From CAXQZM01 sp965229645 (GTDB lineage: Bacteria > Pseudomonadota > Alphaproteobacteria > UBA7985): a stretch of DNA of 64,000 nucleotides. Position 1 is the stretch's first letter, and each line of letters starts with the position of its first letter. The notes below the pieces were generated by a model. That model was not told the origin of the DNA and ran no database searches. It saw only the letters and a list, made by a program, of their open reading frames with translations. Position numbers and translations under genes: made by a program. Below, piece after piece: positions 1 to 7,400 of the stretch. The stretch covers positions 2,480,001-2,544,000 of the forward strand of contig OZ245893.1 in assembly GCA_965229645.1 (NCBI GenBank), given 5' to 3'.

Positions 1-226
1 TTGGATAAGGCGGCTGACGTTGATGCGGACATGGATCCTTCCGTCCCATCGGCTACCAACTGGTGATGGATTCTGCGACCTCGCTGCGTTCGGCACAGAA
101 TGGCGTTGTTCTTTTGCGATATTCAGGCGCTCATCGGTCGCGTGGCGTGCTTTCCCAAAAAATGCGGACGTGAGGCCCTAAATTCAGCAAGCCCCCATCT
201 GGCGTCATCTACCGAGTAAGCGCATT
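1..226. other. Left-edge flank of IS110-type element, no gene seen
   Basis: This stretch lies downstream of the minus-strand IS110-type transposase and shows no credible coding frame, tRNA or rRNA. It may contain the non-inverted end of the insertion sequence, since IS110 elements usually lack terminal inverted repeats, but I cannot place the end. Confidence 0.4.
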
Positions 227-1198
227 TTATTTTTGCGCCTCCATCACAACTATCTTGCATTTTGCGTTGATGTGTTCAGCGAGCTTCCTGGCGACCGCAA
301 TCAGGGCGACCATAGGCTTCTTACCGTTGGCTCTGAGGCGTTCATACTGCTCCTTGGTGACCCCCGTCCTTGAGGCGGCTAAGGCAGCCATGAAGAGGGC
401 TTGTCGAGGGACAGATCGACCCTTTCCAGTTTTTTGATATCCCGCTCGGTTGCCACTTTGGTTGGCATAAGGAACCAACCCGACGAGGGCTGACACCTGC
501 TTTCGGTTGATCGTTCCCAGCTCTGGGACAAGGGCTACCATGACCAAAGCACTAACAGGACCAACCCCATGGCAGCTGGTGGCAGCATCGTATTTTGCCT
601 TCAAGGTGGGGCAAGATTTAATTAAAGCTCTAGCGGCTTCCTCAACCTCTTTGATCCGAACCTTGATCGATTTTAGTGACTGGCTAAGGTGCTTCTTCTG
701 CAGCGAAGTAATCGCGATACACTGGGCACGGTTTTTCAATCTTGTTTGCTCTTTGACAAGGTCTCCACGATAGGTTACCAAAGTCTTGAGCTCAACTTGC
801 AATGCGCTCAAGGGTATGTAACGTCTAAGCTGGTTCTTGCGTTCACGCCCATAGAGGGCCAAGGCAAAGGCATCCAAGGGATCGGTCTTGGCCTGGTTGA
901 GCGACCTGGCGAAGGCAGATGCTTTTCGAGTGTCGGCGCGATGGAGATACCAGTTCGCTTCATGCAATGTTTCGGCGAGTAGGATCTCATATCCACCTGT
1001 TGGTTCGAAAACACACATGGATATTTGGCCGAGATTTTCGACCTCTTTGAGGAGTTTCTTAAGTCCCGTTTTGGAGTTGAGAACCTTGAAAGACTTTAAG
1101 GGTCTATCACTGTCCTTATCCAAGATAGAGACGGCGATGTCAGCCTTTGAGACATCGCATCCAACAAAGATGTTGTTCGGGTGGTGAGTTTGTGTCAT
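227..1198 (-). CDS. IS110-family transposase
   Basis: A 323-residue DEDD recombinase of the IS110 type, which moves DNA by a site-specific-recombination-like mechanism. The N-terminal RuvC-like half shows Asp in VGCDVSKAD (about residue 15), Glu in FEPTGGYE (about 65) and Asp residues in KTDPLDAFAL (about 105). The C-terminal Transposase_20 half carries GVGPVSALVMVAL and the NQSGNRAG segment with the nucleophile Ser expected in this family. The length is normal and the frame is open, so it may be active. It runs opposite to the pyrH operon. The spacer to pyrH holds a multi-hairpin repeat. Family assignment is secure; the IS name and exact ends are not known. Confidence 0.93.
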   Translation of the reverse strand: MTQTHHPNNIFVGCDVSKADIAVSILDKDSDRPLKSFKVLNSKTGLKKLLKEVENLGQISMCVFEPTGGYEILLAETLHEANWYLHRADTRKASAFARSLNQAKTDPLDAFALALYGRERKNQLRRYIPLSALQVELKTLVTYRGDLVKEQTRLKNRAQCIAITSLQKKHLSQSLKSIKVRIKEVEEAARALIKSCPTLKAKYDAATSCHGVGPVSALVMVALVPELGTINRKQVSALVGLVPYANQSGNRAGYQKTGKGRSVPRQALFMAALAASRTGVTKEQYERLRANGKKPMVALIAVARKLAEHINAKCKIVVMEAQK

Positions 1199-1361
1199 AT
1201 CAGACCTCCATATAGTAAGCGAGTAGCACTTGATTGTCTTCAGGCGTGGGCTCTAAAGTCCCCGTCCTATTCTACCGATCGTGCTATGAGCCTGGACCAA
1301 GGCGACTCAGATGACGATAGGCGCTCAAAGGCCTGCATTCTGCACAGTCAACCTGGCCCAC

Positions 1362-1396
1362 GTCGATTTGGACCCCCGATCGGGGTCCAAATCGAC
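1362..1396. repeat. Long near-perfect inverted repeat (15-bp arms)
   Basis: The arms GTCGATTTGGACCCC and GGGGTCCAAATCGAC flank a 5-base loop. No T-run follows on either strand, so it is not a classical intrinsic terminator. It lies between the IS110 transposase and the repeat at 1451-1723, and could be a recombination or IS110 target-type palindrome. Confidence 0.7.
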
Positions 1397-1450
1397 AAGC
1401 TCAGAGCCTCCCTATACACGAAATTAAACAGACAATCCTGCGCCAATCGG

Positions 1451-1723
1451 ACTCCAAGCCCGCAGGGCGCAGGGAACGCCCGCGCTCCAAGCGCGCGGCC
1501 CCGAGATGAGCTAAGAAAGCGCTTCGGGGTATAAGCGAAGGCCCCGTCCTGCGGTCGGGCTGAGCGAGCCTAGCGAGCGAGGTGAGACCGCACCTAAAAG
1601 GTCGGGCTGAGCGAGCCTAGCGAGCGAGGTGAGACCGCAACTCCAATAAGCCGAAACGCGAAGCGTTTCTGCCGCGAGACACAAAACGGCCAAAAAAGTG
1701 TCAACTTTTTTGGCCGTTGGTAT
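1451..1723 (+). repeat. Multi-hairpin repeat, long form, 5'-truncated (copy a)
   Basis: This copy lacks the first hairpin (ATACCAGCG...CGCTGGTAT) but keeps the rest. It has the long-form GC-rich segment, the CCCCGAG hairpin region, two 39-bp modules (1553-1592 and 1600-1638, offset 47 bp), the GAAACGC-GAA-GCGTTTC hairpin, and the terminal ACGGCCAAAAAAG stem ending CCGTTGGTAT. It ends 30 bp before pyrH, so it lies in the probable leader of the pyrH operon. The IS110 element or the neighbouring palindrome may account for the missing left part. Confidence 0.85.
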
Positions 1724-1753
1724 AAGGGCCTTCAAACCACGCAAGGACCCGAC

Positions 1754-2473
1754 ATGACTCAGCCCCCGAAGTTTCAGCGTTTGCTCGTCAAATTGTCGGG
1801 GGAAGCCTTGATGGGCGGTCGCCAGTACGGCATCGACCCGCAGTTTCTGGCCCGCGTTGCCCAAGAAGTTGGCCAAGTTCAGGCGCTCGGATGTCAAATT
1901 TGCCTGGTTGTTGGCGGCGGCAACATCTTTCGCGGGGTCTCGGGCGCGGCCCAGGGTCTCGACCGGGTAACGGGGGATCATATGGGGATGCTGGCCACTG
2001 CGATCAACGCCTTGGCGGTCAAGTCGGCGCTGCTGGCCGAGGGCGTCGATGCCCGCGTGCAGTCGGCGATTCCGATGGAGGCCATTTGCGAGACATTCGT
2101 CCGCGCGCGCGCCCAACGCCACTTGGACAAGGGACGCGTCGTTATTTTTGCGGCGGGGACGGGCAACCCTTACTTCACCACCGATACAGCCGCCGCCTTG
2201 CGCACTGCGGAAATGGGGTGCGATGCCATGGTTAAGGCCACCAAGGTCGATGGTGTCTATGACAAAGACCCCCAAGTCGATCCCGACGCCAAGCGATTTG
2301 AGACCTTGACCTACGATCAGGTCCTAGAGCGCGAGTTGAAGGTTATGGACTTGACGGCGATCACCCTTGCCAAGGACAATGGCTTTCCCCTGATTGTCTT
2401 CAACCTCAACGACGTTGGCGCCATGGCGGGGGCCGTGCGGGGCACGGGCACGTGCACGGTTGTCACCCGCTAA
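1754..2473 (+). CDS. pyrH: UMP kinase
   Basis: Hexameric bacterial UMP kinase (239 aa) that phosphorylates UMP to UDP with ATP in pyrimidine nucleotide synthesis. It belongs to the amino-acid-kinase fold, unlike eukaryotic UMP/CMP kinases. Visible motifs are KLSGE (residues 13-17, ATP phosphate binding), VVGGGNIFRG (52-61), GDHMGM (about 76-81) and GTGNPYFTTDT (about 144-154, UMP binding). The ATG at 1754 gives the canonical N terminus. It is first in the plus-strand run pyrH-frr-uppS-cdsA-dxr-rseP, an order conserved in alphaproteobacteria. The upstream spacer is occupied by a multi-hairpin repeat, so the leader of this operon may be structured. Confidence 0.98.
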   Translation: MTQPPKFQRLLVKLSGEALMGGRQYGIDPQFLARVAQEVGQVQALGCQICLVVGGGNIFRGVSGAAQGLDRVTGDHMGMLATAINALAVKSALLAEGVDARVQSAIPMEAICETFVRARAQRHLDKGRVVIFAAGTGNPYFTTDTAAALRTAEMGCDAMVKATKVDGVYDKDPQVDPDAKRFETLTYDQVLERELKVMDLTAITLAKDNGFPLIVFNLNDVGAMAGAVRGTGTCTVVTR

Positions 2474-2527
2474 GCATTTGGGCTAAGCCCCCGCCCACGA
2501 TTTGCTGTTACACCTTAAGGGAAAGCC

Positions 2528-3085
2528 ATGAGCCAGGAACTGTTGGACGATTTGGAACTGCGCATGGATGGGGCGTTGGAAAACTATCGGCGCGAGTTGA
2601 GCGGTTTGCGCACGGGCCGGGCCAATCCTGCCTTGCTCGACGGGATTCGTGTTGACGCCTACGGGGTCATGACTCCAGTCGGCCAAGTCGGCAATGTTTC
2701 GGTGCCCGAAGCGCGCATGCTGACCATCCAAGTTTGGGACGCCAATTTGGCACCCGCGGTGGAACGGGCCATTCGCGACTCAGACTTGGGCCTCAACCCC
2801 GCAGGCGAAGGGCAGCTGATCCGAATCCCGCTGCCCGACTTAACCGAGGAACGCCGCCGGGATCTGGTCAAGGTGGCGGGACGGTTTGCCGAAGAATCGC
2901 GCGTTGCGGTACGCAACGTCCGTCGCGACGGGATGGATAAGGCCAAGAAGATGGAAAAAGACTCGGAAATCTCCCAAGACGACCTCAAAATCTTGTCCGA
3001 TAAAATCCAGAGATTGACCGACGAACACGTCAAGCAAATCGACGAAGGACTGTCGGCCAAAGAAGCCGATATTATGCAGGTTTAG
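2528..3085 (+). CDS. frr: Ribosome recycling factor
   Basis: RRF (185 aa, normal length) splits post-termination ribosomes together with EF-G. The two-domain pattern is visible: the helical bundle start with LRTGRANPALLDGI (about residues 26-39), the domain II core LTIQVWD (about 65-71), and the C-terminal LTDEHVKQIDE segment. It starts 54 bp after pyrH with ATG preceded by AAGGGAAA. Its position between pyrH and uppS is the usual one. Confidence 0.98.
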   Translation: MSQELLDDLELRMDGALENYRRELSGLRTGRANPALLDGIRVDAYGVMTPVGQVGNVSVPEARMLTIQVWDANLAPAVERAIRDSDLGLNPAGEGQLIRIPLPDLTEERRRDLVKVAGRFAEESRVAVRNVRRDGMDKAKKMEKDSEISQDDLKILSDKIQRLTDEHVKQIDEGLSAKEADIMQV

Positions 3086-3108
3086 CCCTCACAAACTCCG
3101 ACCTCGGC

Positions 3109-3867
3109 ATGGTTTTGGAGGATCCGCCGCTCAAGGCGCTGTTGGCTAAGGCCGCGCAGGCCAACCCCAAACATGTTGGTGTGATTATGGACGGCAATGG
3201 CCGGTGGGCGCAGGCACGCGGCCTAAGCCGGGCGCAGGGTCATGCCGCAGGGATGGAGGCCTTTCGGCACATTCTGAAAGCCTCGGCTGACTTCGGCGTC
3301 CCGATTTTGACCGTCTATGGGTTTTCCTCGGAGAACTGGGCGCGGCCCCAGGCCGAGGTGACGGCGCTCATGTCCCTGTTCGCGGACTACTTGCAACGCT
3401 ATCATGAAGAATTCTTCGATCAGGATTGTCGATTTATGGTGTCTGGACGGCGGCATAAGTTGCCCCAACCGATTCAAGACTTGATCGGGCGCGTAGAACA
3501 GGAAACCGCCGCGTGCCAAACCCGCTTGTTCAATCTGGCCGTGTCCTACGGCGGGCGGGATGAGCTGGTCGATGCGGTTCAAGGCCTGGCCCGCCAGGTC
3601 CAATCGGGCGCGCTTGACCCCGCACAGATCGATGCCAAAACGATTTCGGCGCATCTCTACGGCGGCCAGTTGCCCGACCCCGACCTGATCATCCGCACCT
3701 CGGGCGAGCACCGCCTCTCGGGCTTTTTGCTGTGGCAGAGCGCCTATGCTGAATTGATCTTTCATGAGGCCCTATGGCCAGACTTCACGCCTGAGCTGTT
3801 CGCCGCGTGCCTGGATCAATACCGCGCGCGCGAGCGGCGCTTTGGCGGCCTAGCGGACCTTGCATGA
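3109..3867 (+). CDS. uppS: Isoprenyl transferase (undecaprenyl diphosphate synthase)
   Basis: A cis-prenyltransferase (252 aa) that elongates farnesyl diphosphate with isopentenyl diphosphate to make the C55 carrier for peptidoglycan and LPS. VGVIMDGNGRWA (residues 23-34) contains the catalytic Asp28. The diphosphate-binding region RTSGEHRLSGFLLWQ (about 196-210) and YAELIF are present. The usual N in RLSNFLLWQ is G here, a small departure unlikely to abolish activity. It begins 23 bp after frr, and its TGA overlaps the cdsA ATG (ATGA), indicating translational coupling. Confidence 0.97.
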   Translation: MVLEDPPLKALLAKAAQANPKHVGVIMDGNGRWAQARGLSRAQGHAAGMEAFRHILKASADFGVPILTVYGFSSENWARPQAEVTALMSLFADYLQRYHEEFFDQDCRFMVSGRRHKLPQPIQDLIGRVEQETAACQTRLFNLAVSYGGRDELVDAVQGLARQVQSGALDPAQIDAKTISAHLYGGQLPDPDLIIRTSGEHRLSGFLLWQSAYAELIFHEALWPDFTPELFAACLDQYRARERRFGGLADLA

Positions 3868-4571
3868 ACCCAAACCCCGAGGCCCAAGTGTCCCACGCGC
3901 ATGAACATCGCCAACGGGTTGCCTCTGGCCTCGTTTACGCGGGCCTGATGCTCTTGGCATCTGCGCTCGGCACCCTTGCCTTGGGCTTGGCGCTCATGGT
4001 GGTCTACGGGCTTTGCGCGCGCGAGCTTGCGGACATGTTTGCGCCCCAGCCTTGGTACGCGGAGCTCACCCGCCTATCGATCTGCGCCGTGCCGTTTTTG
4101 TCGGCCCTTCTGACCTCCGCGGCGGGCGCGCTCGACTTGGTGGTTCTTTGCCTGGTCGGGGCGGTCTTGTTCGACACGGCGGGCTACTACGGGGGCAAGC
4201 TGTTAGGCGGACCCAAGCTGTGGCCTGCCTTGAGCCCCAACAAGACCTGGAGCGGGTTTTGGGCGGGTTGGAGCCTGTTGGCCCTAGCGGCCTTTGGCGC
4301 CATGACTTTTCCTCAGATTTCGGCTTTGCGCTGGCCGCCCGCGTTCTTGGTCGGGACGGGCAGCCAGGTCGGGGATGTTCTTGTCGGGGTCACCCTCTTG
4401 TCCGGGCTCTACCTGGCGGGGGACTTGGGGATTTCCGCCCTGAAGCGCCGTCAGGGCCGCAAAGATACGGGCCAGTTCATGCCCGGGCACGGCGGCATGT
4501 TGGATCGGGTCGATAGCTTGTTGCTCGTCTTGCCGATCATGTGCGGCGCGGACTGGTTGCTGCGGGCGTGA
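3864..4571 (+). CDS. cdsA: Phosphatidate cytidylyltransferase
   Basis: CDP-diacylglycerol synthase (235 aa), an inner-membrane enzyme that activates phosphatidic acid with CTP. The CDS signature is clear near the C terminus: KRRQGRKDTG followed by HGGMLDRVD. PNKTWSGFWAGW precedes it. Several hydrophobic membrane segments fill the N-terminal half. The protein is about 50 residues shorter than the E. coli enzyme, mainly at the N terminus. I chose ATG 3864, which overlaps the uppS stop, over an upstream in-frame start inside uppS. The stop overlaps the dxr GTG. Confidence 0.94.
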   Translation: MNPNPEAQVSHAHEHRQRVASGLVYAGLMLLASALGTLALGLALMVVYGLCARELADMFAPQPWYAELTRLSICAVPFLSALLTSAAGALDLVVLCLVGAVLFDTAGYYGGKLLGGPKLWPALSPNKTWSGFWAGWSLLALAAFGAMTFPQISALRWPPAFLVGTGSQVGDVLVGVTLLSGLYLAGDLGISALKRRQGRKDTGQFMPGHGGMLDRVDSLLLVLPIMCGADWLLRA

Positions 4572-5749
4572 CGCCCAAGGCGCTGGCCATTTTCGGGGCG
4601 ACCGGGTCGATCGGGACCTCGACCCTCGACCTCGTGCGCCGTCAGCCTGAGGCTTACCGCGCCGCAATTTTGACCGCCCAGGCTAATGTCGACGCCATGG
4701 TCGCCTTGGTCGCCGAGTTTCACCCCGACCTGGTGGTCATGGCGGATCCCGCGGCGGCGCGTTCTTTGCAGGCCGCGCTCAAGGACGTGCAGCCCCGCCT
4801 CCCCGTTCTGGCGGGGGCGGAGGGTCTGGTTCACGCCGCCGAACACCCTTACGATTTGATGGTCGCCGCCATCGTCGGTTTCGCGGGCCTTGCGCCGACC
4901 CTCGCCGCCGTATCGGCTGGCCGCGACCTCGCGCTCGCCAACAAGGAAGCTCTGGTCTGCGCAGGGGGCTTGCTCATGGCCACCGCTGCTGCGCAGGGCG
5001 CGCGCATTTTGCCTCTCGACTCAGAACATAATGCCATCTTTCAATGCTGGGAGGACCGCCATCGTGACCGAATCCTAAGCGTGCAGTTGACGGCCTCTGG
5101 CGGCCCGTTTCGGGGCTGGCAGGCCCACGACGTGGCCCAGGCGGACCTGGATCAGGCGCTCAAGCACCCCAACTGGTCCATGGGGGCCAAGGTGACGATC
5201 GACAGTGCGACCTTGATGAACAAGGCCCTCGAGATGATCGAGGCGCGCTGGCTGTTCGATTTGGCCCCCGATCAGCTGGAGGTTGTGATCCATCCCCAGT
5301 CCATCGTCCATTCGTGCGTTAGCTACGCCGACGGGACGACTTTGGCGCAACTAGGGCAACCGGACATGCGCACGCCCATCGCCTATTGCCTCGCGTATCC
5401 CGACCGGGCGCGCGTCGGCGGCCCCGCCCTCAGTTTGACCCAAGTCGCCCAGATGACCTTCGAACCGCCCGACGAAGCCGTGTTTCCGACCCTGGCCTTG
5501 GCGCGCGCGGCCATGGCGGGGGAGGCGGCCCAAGGCACGGCGCTGGGTCTGGCCCTCAACGCCGTCAACGAAGTCTTGAACGCCGCCGTTCGCGCGCGGC
5601 GCTTGCCTTTCGGTCGGCTCATGCCCACCTTGTGCGCCATGATGGAGTCACTCGATGTCCCCAAGGGGGAAACCTTGGACGACCTACGGGCCCTTGATGC
5701 CTGGGTCAGGGCCGAAACCAGCGCGCGGATGGCCCCATGGCTGGCTTAG
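4568..5749 (+). CDS. dxr: 1-deoxy-D-xylulose 5-phosphate reductoisomerase
   Basis: The second enzyme of the MEP isoprenoid pathway (393 aa), converting DXP to MEP with NADPH. The sequence shows the Rossmann motif FGATGSIG (residues 9-16), ANKEALVCAG, the metal-site segment PLDSEHNAIFQ, and the C-terminal HPQSIVHSCVSY. I chose GTG 4568, which overlaps the cdsA TGA and places the GATGSIG motif at the usual distance from the N terminus; an upstream in-frame start at 4541 is less likely. It ends 13 nt inside rseP. It supplies precursors for the neighbouring UppS. Confidence 0.96.
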   Translation: MTPKALAIFGATGSIGTSTLDLVRRQPEAYRAAILTAQANVDAMVALVAEFHPDLVVMADPAAARSLQAALKDVQPRLPVLAGAEGLVHAAEHPYDLMVAAIVGFAGLAPTLAAVSAGRDLALANKEALVCAGGLLMATAAAQGARILPLDSEHNAIFQCWEDRHRDRILSVQLTASGGPFRGWQAHDVAQADLDQALKHPNWSMGAKVTIDSATLMNKALEMIEARWLFDLAPDQLEVVIHPQSIVHSCVSYADGTTLAQLGQPDMRTPIAYCLAYPDRARVGGPALSLTQVAQMTFEPPDEAVFPTLALARAAMAGEAAQGTALGLALNAVNEVLNAAVRARRLPFGRLMPTLCAMMESLDVPKGETLDDLRALDAWVRAETSARMAPWLA

Positions 5750-7098
5750 AGACGTTCCTGGTCTATTGGGTCCTGGGGCCCTTGGGCGTTATTGGCGTCT
5801 TCTTTGTCCTGGTCCTGATCCATGAATTGGGCCACTTTGCCGTCGGTCGCTATTTTGGGGTGGGGGTCGAGGAGTTTGCCATCGGCTTTGGCCCGATCCT
5901 GGTTTCAAGACACGATCGCCAAGGCACGCGCTGGTCCTGGCGGGCCTTCCCGCTCGGCGGTTTCGTGAAATTTGCCGGGGATGGCGAGGCCGCCGACCCA
6001 GCGCAAAACGCCATGGATGCGCGCGTCGATGCCTTGGCGGCCTTGGCTCTTTGGAAACGGGCTTTGGTGGTCGCGGCGGGCCCCATCGCCAACTTGATCT
6101 TGGCCTTGGGGCTGTTCTGGATACAAGCCTTGTCGATTGGGCAAGCGCGCCTCGACCCCGTGATCGGCGCGGTGGTGCCTGGCAGCGCGGCGGCGCAGGC
6201 GGGTTTGCAGCCTGGCGATAAGGTCTTGGCGGTGGGCGCGCGTTCAATCGACAGCTTTGCGAGCCTAGATTTGGCCTTCGAATCCAACCTCGGCCAAGCG
6301 GTCGACATGCAGATCGACCGAGACGGGACCCCGCAAAACCTGTCGATTGAGGTGCAGTCGGGCCTGGGCAACGGGGCGGCCCCGAGTGGCATCTTAGCCC
6401 ATACCCGCCTTGAAATCACGGCGGTGGAACCTGGGTCCCCTGCGGCGAACATGGACTTGCGGGTCGGGGATTTGGTCGTGGGGTTTGACGGGCAATTGCT
6501 CACCACGTGGCAAGCGTTTTTTGAGGCTCGTCAGGCCAAAATTGGCCAGCCCATGACCCTGGCAATCGAACGCGACGGCCAAGTGCGCGACGTGATCGGC
6601 ACGCCCGAGGCGCGCGTGCAAGCCGACCAAGTGACGGCAGGGGTCTTCGGGTTCGGCGTCAGGCCTTATACGGATTGGGTCCAACCAGGCCCGCTGGCGG
6701 CCTTGGCCTTGGCGGGCCAGCAAATGCGCCAGTTCGCGACCTTGATCTTCAAGCTGCCCAGCCAGTTCATCAATCAGCACCGCGATTTGGACGACCTGGG
6801 GGGACCGGTTCGTATCGCCGAAGAGGTGGGACGGGTTGTCGTCTTCGCCCCGACGGTGCTCCTGTTCATGGCCGCGCTCTTGTCCCTGCAACTAGGCCTT
6901 ATCAATCTGTTCCCGATGCCCGTCCTCGACGGCGGGCATCTGCTGCTCTACGGGGCCGAGGCGGTGGCGCGACGCCCCCTGCCCCCGCGTGTGGTGGCAT
7001 GGCTGCATCGCGTCGGCTTGGTCCTGATTTTGTCGTTCTTTTTGTTGGTAACAACGAACGATTTGACACGGCTCTTATGGCCCTCACCCATGCCTTAA
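5737..7098 (+). CDS. rseP: RIP zinc metalloprotease, site-2 protease
   Basis: An intramembrane protease (453 aa) that releases sigma-E-type regulators and clears signal-peptide remnants in the inner membrane. HELGH (residues 29-33) in the first membrane segment supplies the zinc ligands, and MPVLDGGH (about 393-400) supplies the conserved LDG motif. Two PDZ domains lie between them (about 130-200 and 210-290). The C-terminal hydrophobic segment is present. It overlaps the dxr end by 13 nt. Its place just before bamA is conserved and links protease quality control with outer-membrane assembly. A multi-hairpin repeat follows. Confidence 0.96.
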   Translation: MAGLETFLVYWVLGPLGVIGVFFVLVLIHELGHFAVGRYFGVGVEEFAIGFGPILVSRHDRQGTRWSWRAFPLGGFVKFAGDGEAADPAQNAMDARVDALAALALWKRALVVAAGPIANLILALGLFWIQALSIGQARLDPVIGAVVPGSAAAQAGLQPGDKVLAVGARSIDSFASLDLAFESNLGQAVDMQIDRDGTPQNLSIEVQSGLGNGAAPSGILAHTRLEITAVEPGSPAANMDLRVGDLVVGFDGQLLTTWQAFFEARQAKIGQPMTLAIERDGQVRDVIGTPEARVQADQVTAGVFGFGVRPYTDWVQPGPLAALALAGQQMRQFATLIFKLPSQFINQHRDLDDLGGPVRIAEEVGRVVVFAPTVLLFMAALLSLQLGLINLFPMPVLDGGHLLLYGAEAVARRPLPPRVVAWLHRVGLVLILSFFLLVTTNDLTRLLWPSPMP

Positions 7099-7110
7099 GT
7101 CGGCGAAATC

Positions 7111-7307
7111 ATACCAACGGCCAAAAAAGTTGATACTTTTTTGGCCGTTTTGTGTCTCACGGCAGAAACGCTTCGCGTTTCGCCTCCGACGGGGCCTTCG
7201 CTTATACCCCGAGGCGCGTGTCCGCTATTCTCGGGGCCGCTGCGGGGGCCGCAGTCGCGGCCCTTATACCAGCGATCATTAGAGTTATTCTGGGTCGCCG
7301 CTGGTAT
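7111..7307 (-). repeat. Multi-hairpin repeat, short form (copy b)
   Basis: A complete 197-bp copy in reverse orientation between rseP and bamA. Read on the plus strand it begins ATACCAACGG, continues with the A/T-rich stem-loop, GAAACGC-TTC-GCGTTTC, the CCCCGAG hairpin and the GGGCCGC hairpin, and ends CGCTGGTAT. It separates two co-directional genes of the envelope operon. Confidence 0.92.
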
Positions 7308-7400
7308 CACTTGCGATTTCTTGTCAACGACCCTAAGCGCGAGGGGCCCTATGATCGACAACGCCGGCGCGTTCGGCGTTAAAGGATTTATTTTAAGTTC

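Noticed and set aside
1511..2275. A 254-codon minus-strand frame over pyrH
   Set aside because: It is the antisense shadow of pyrH in GC-rich DNA, with no recognisable domain and no ribosome binding site.
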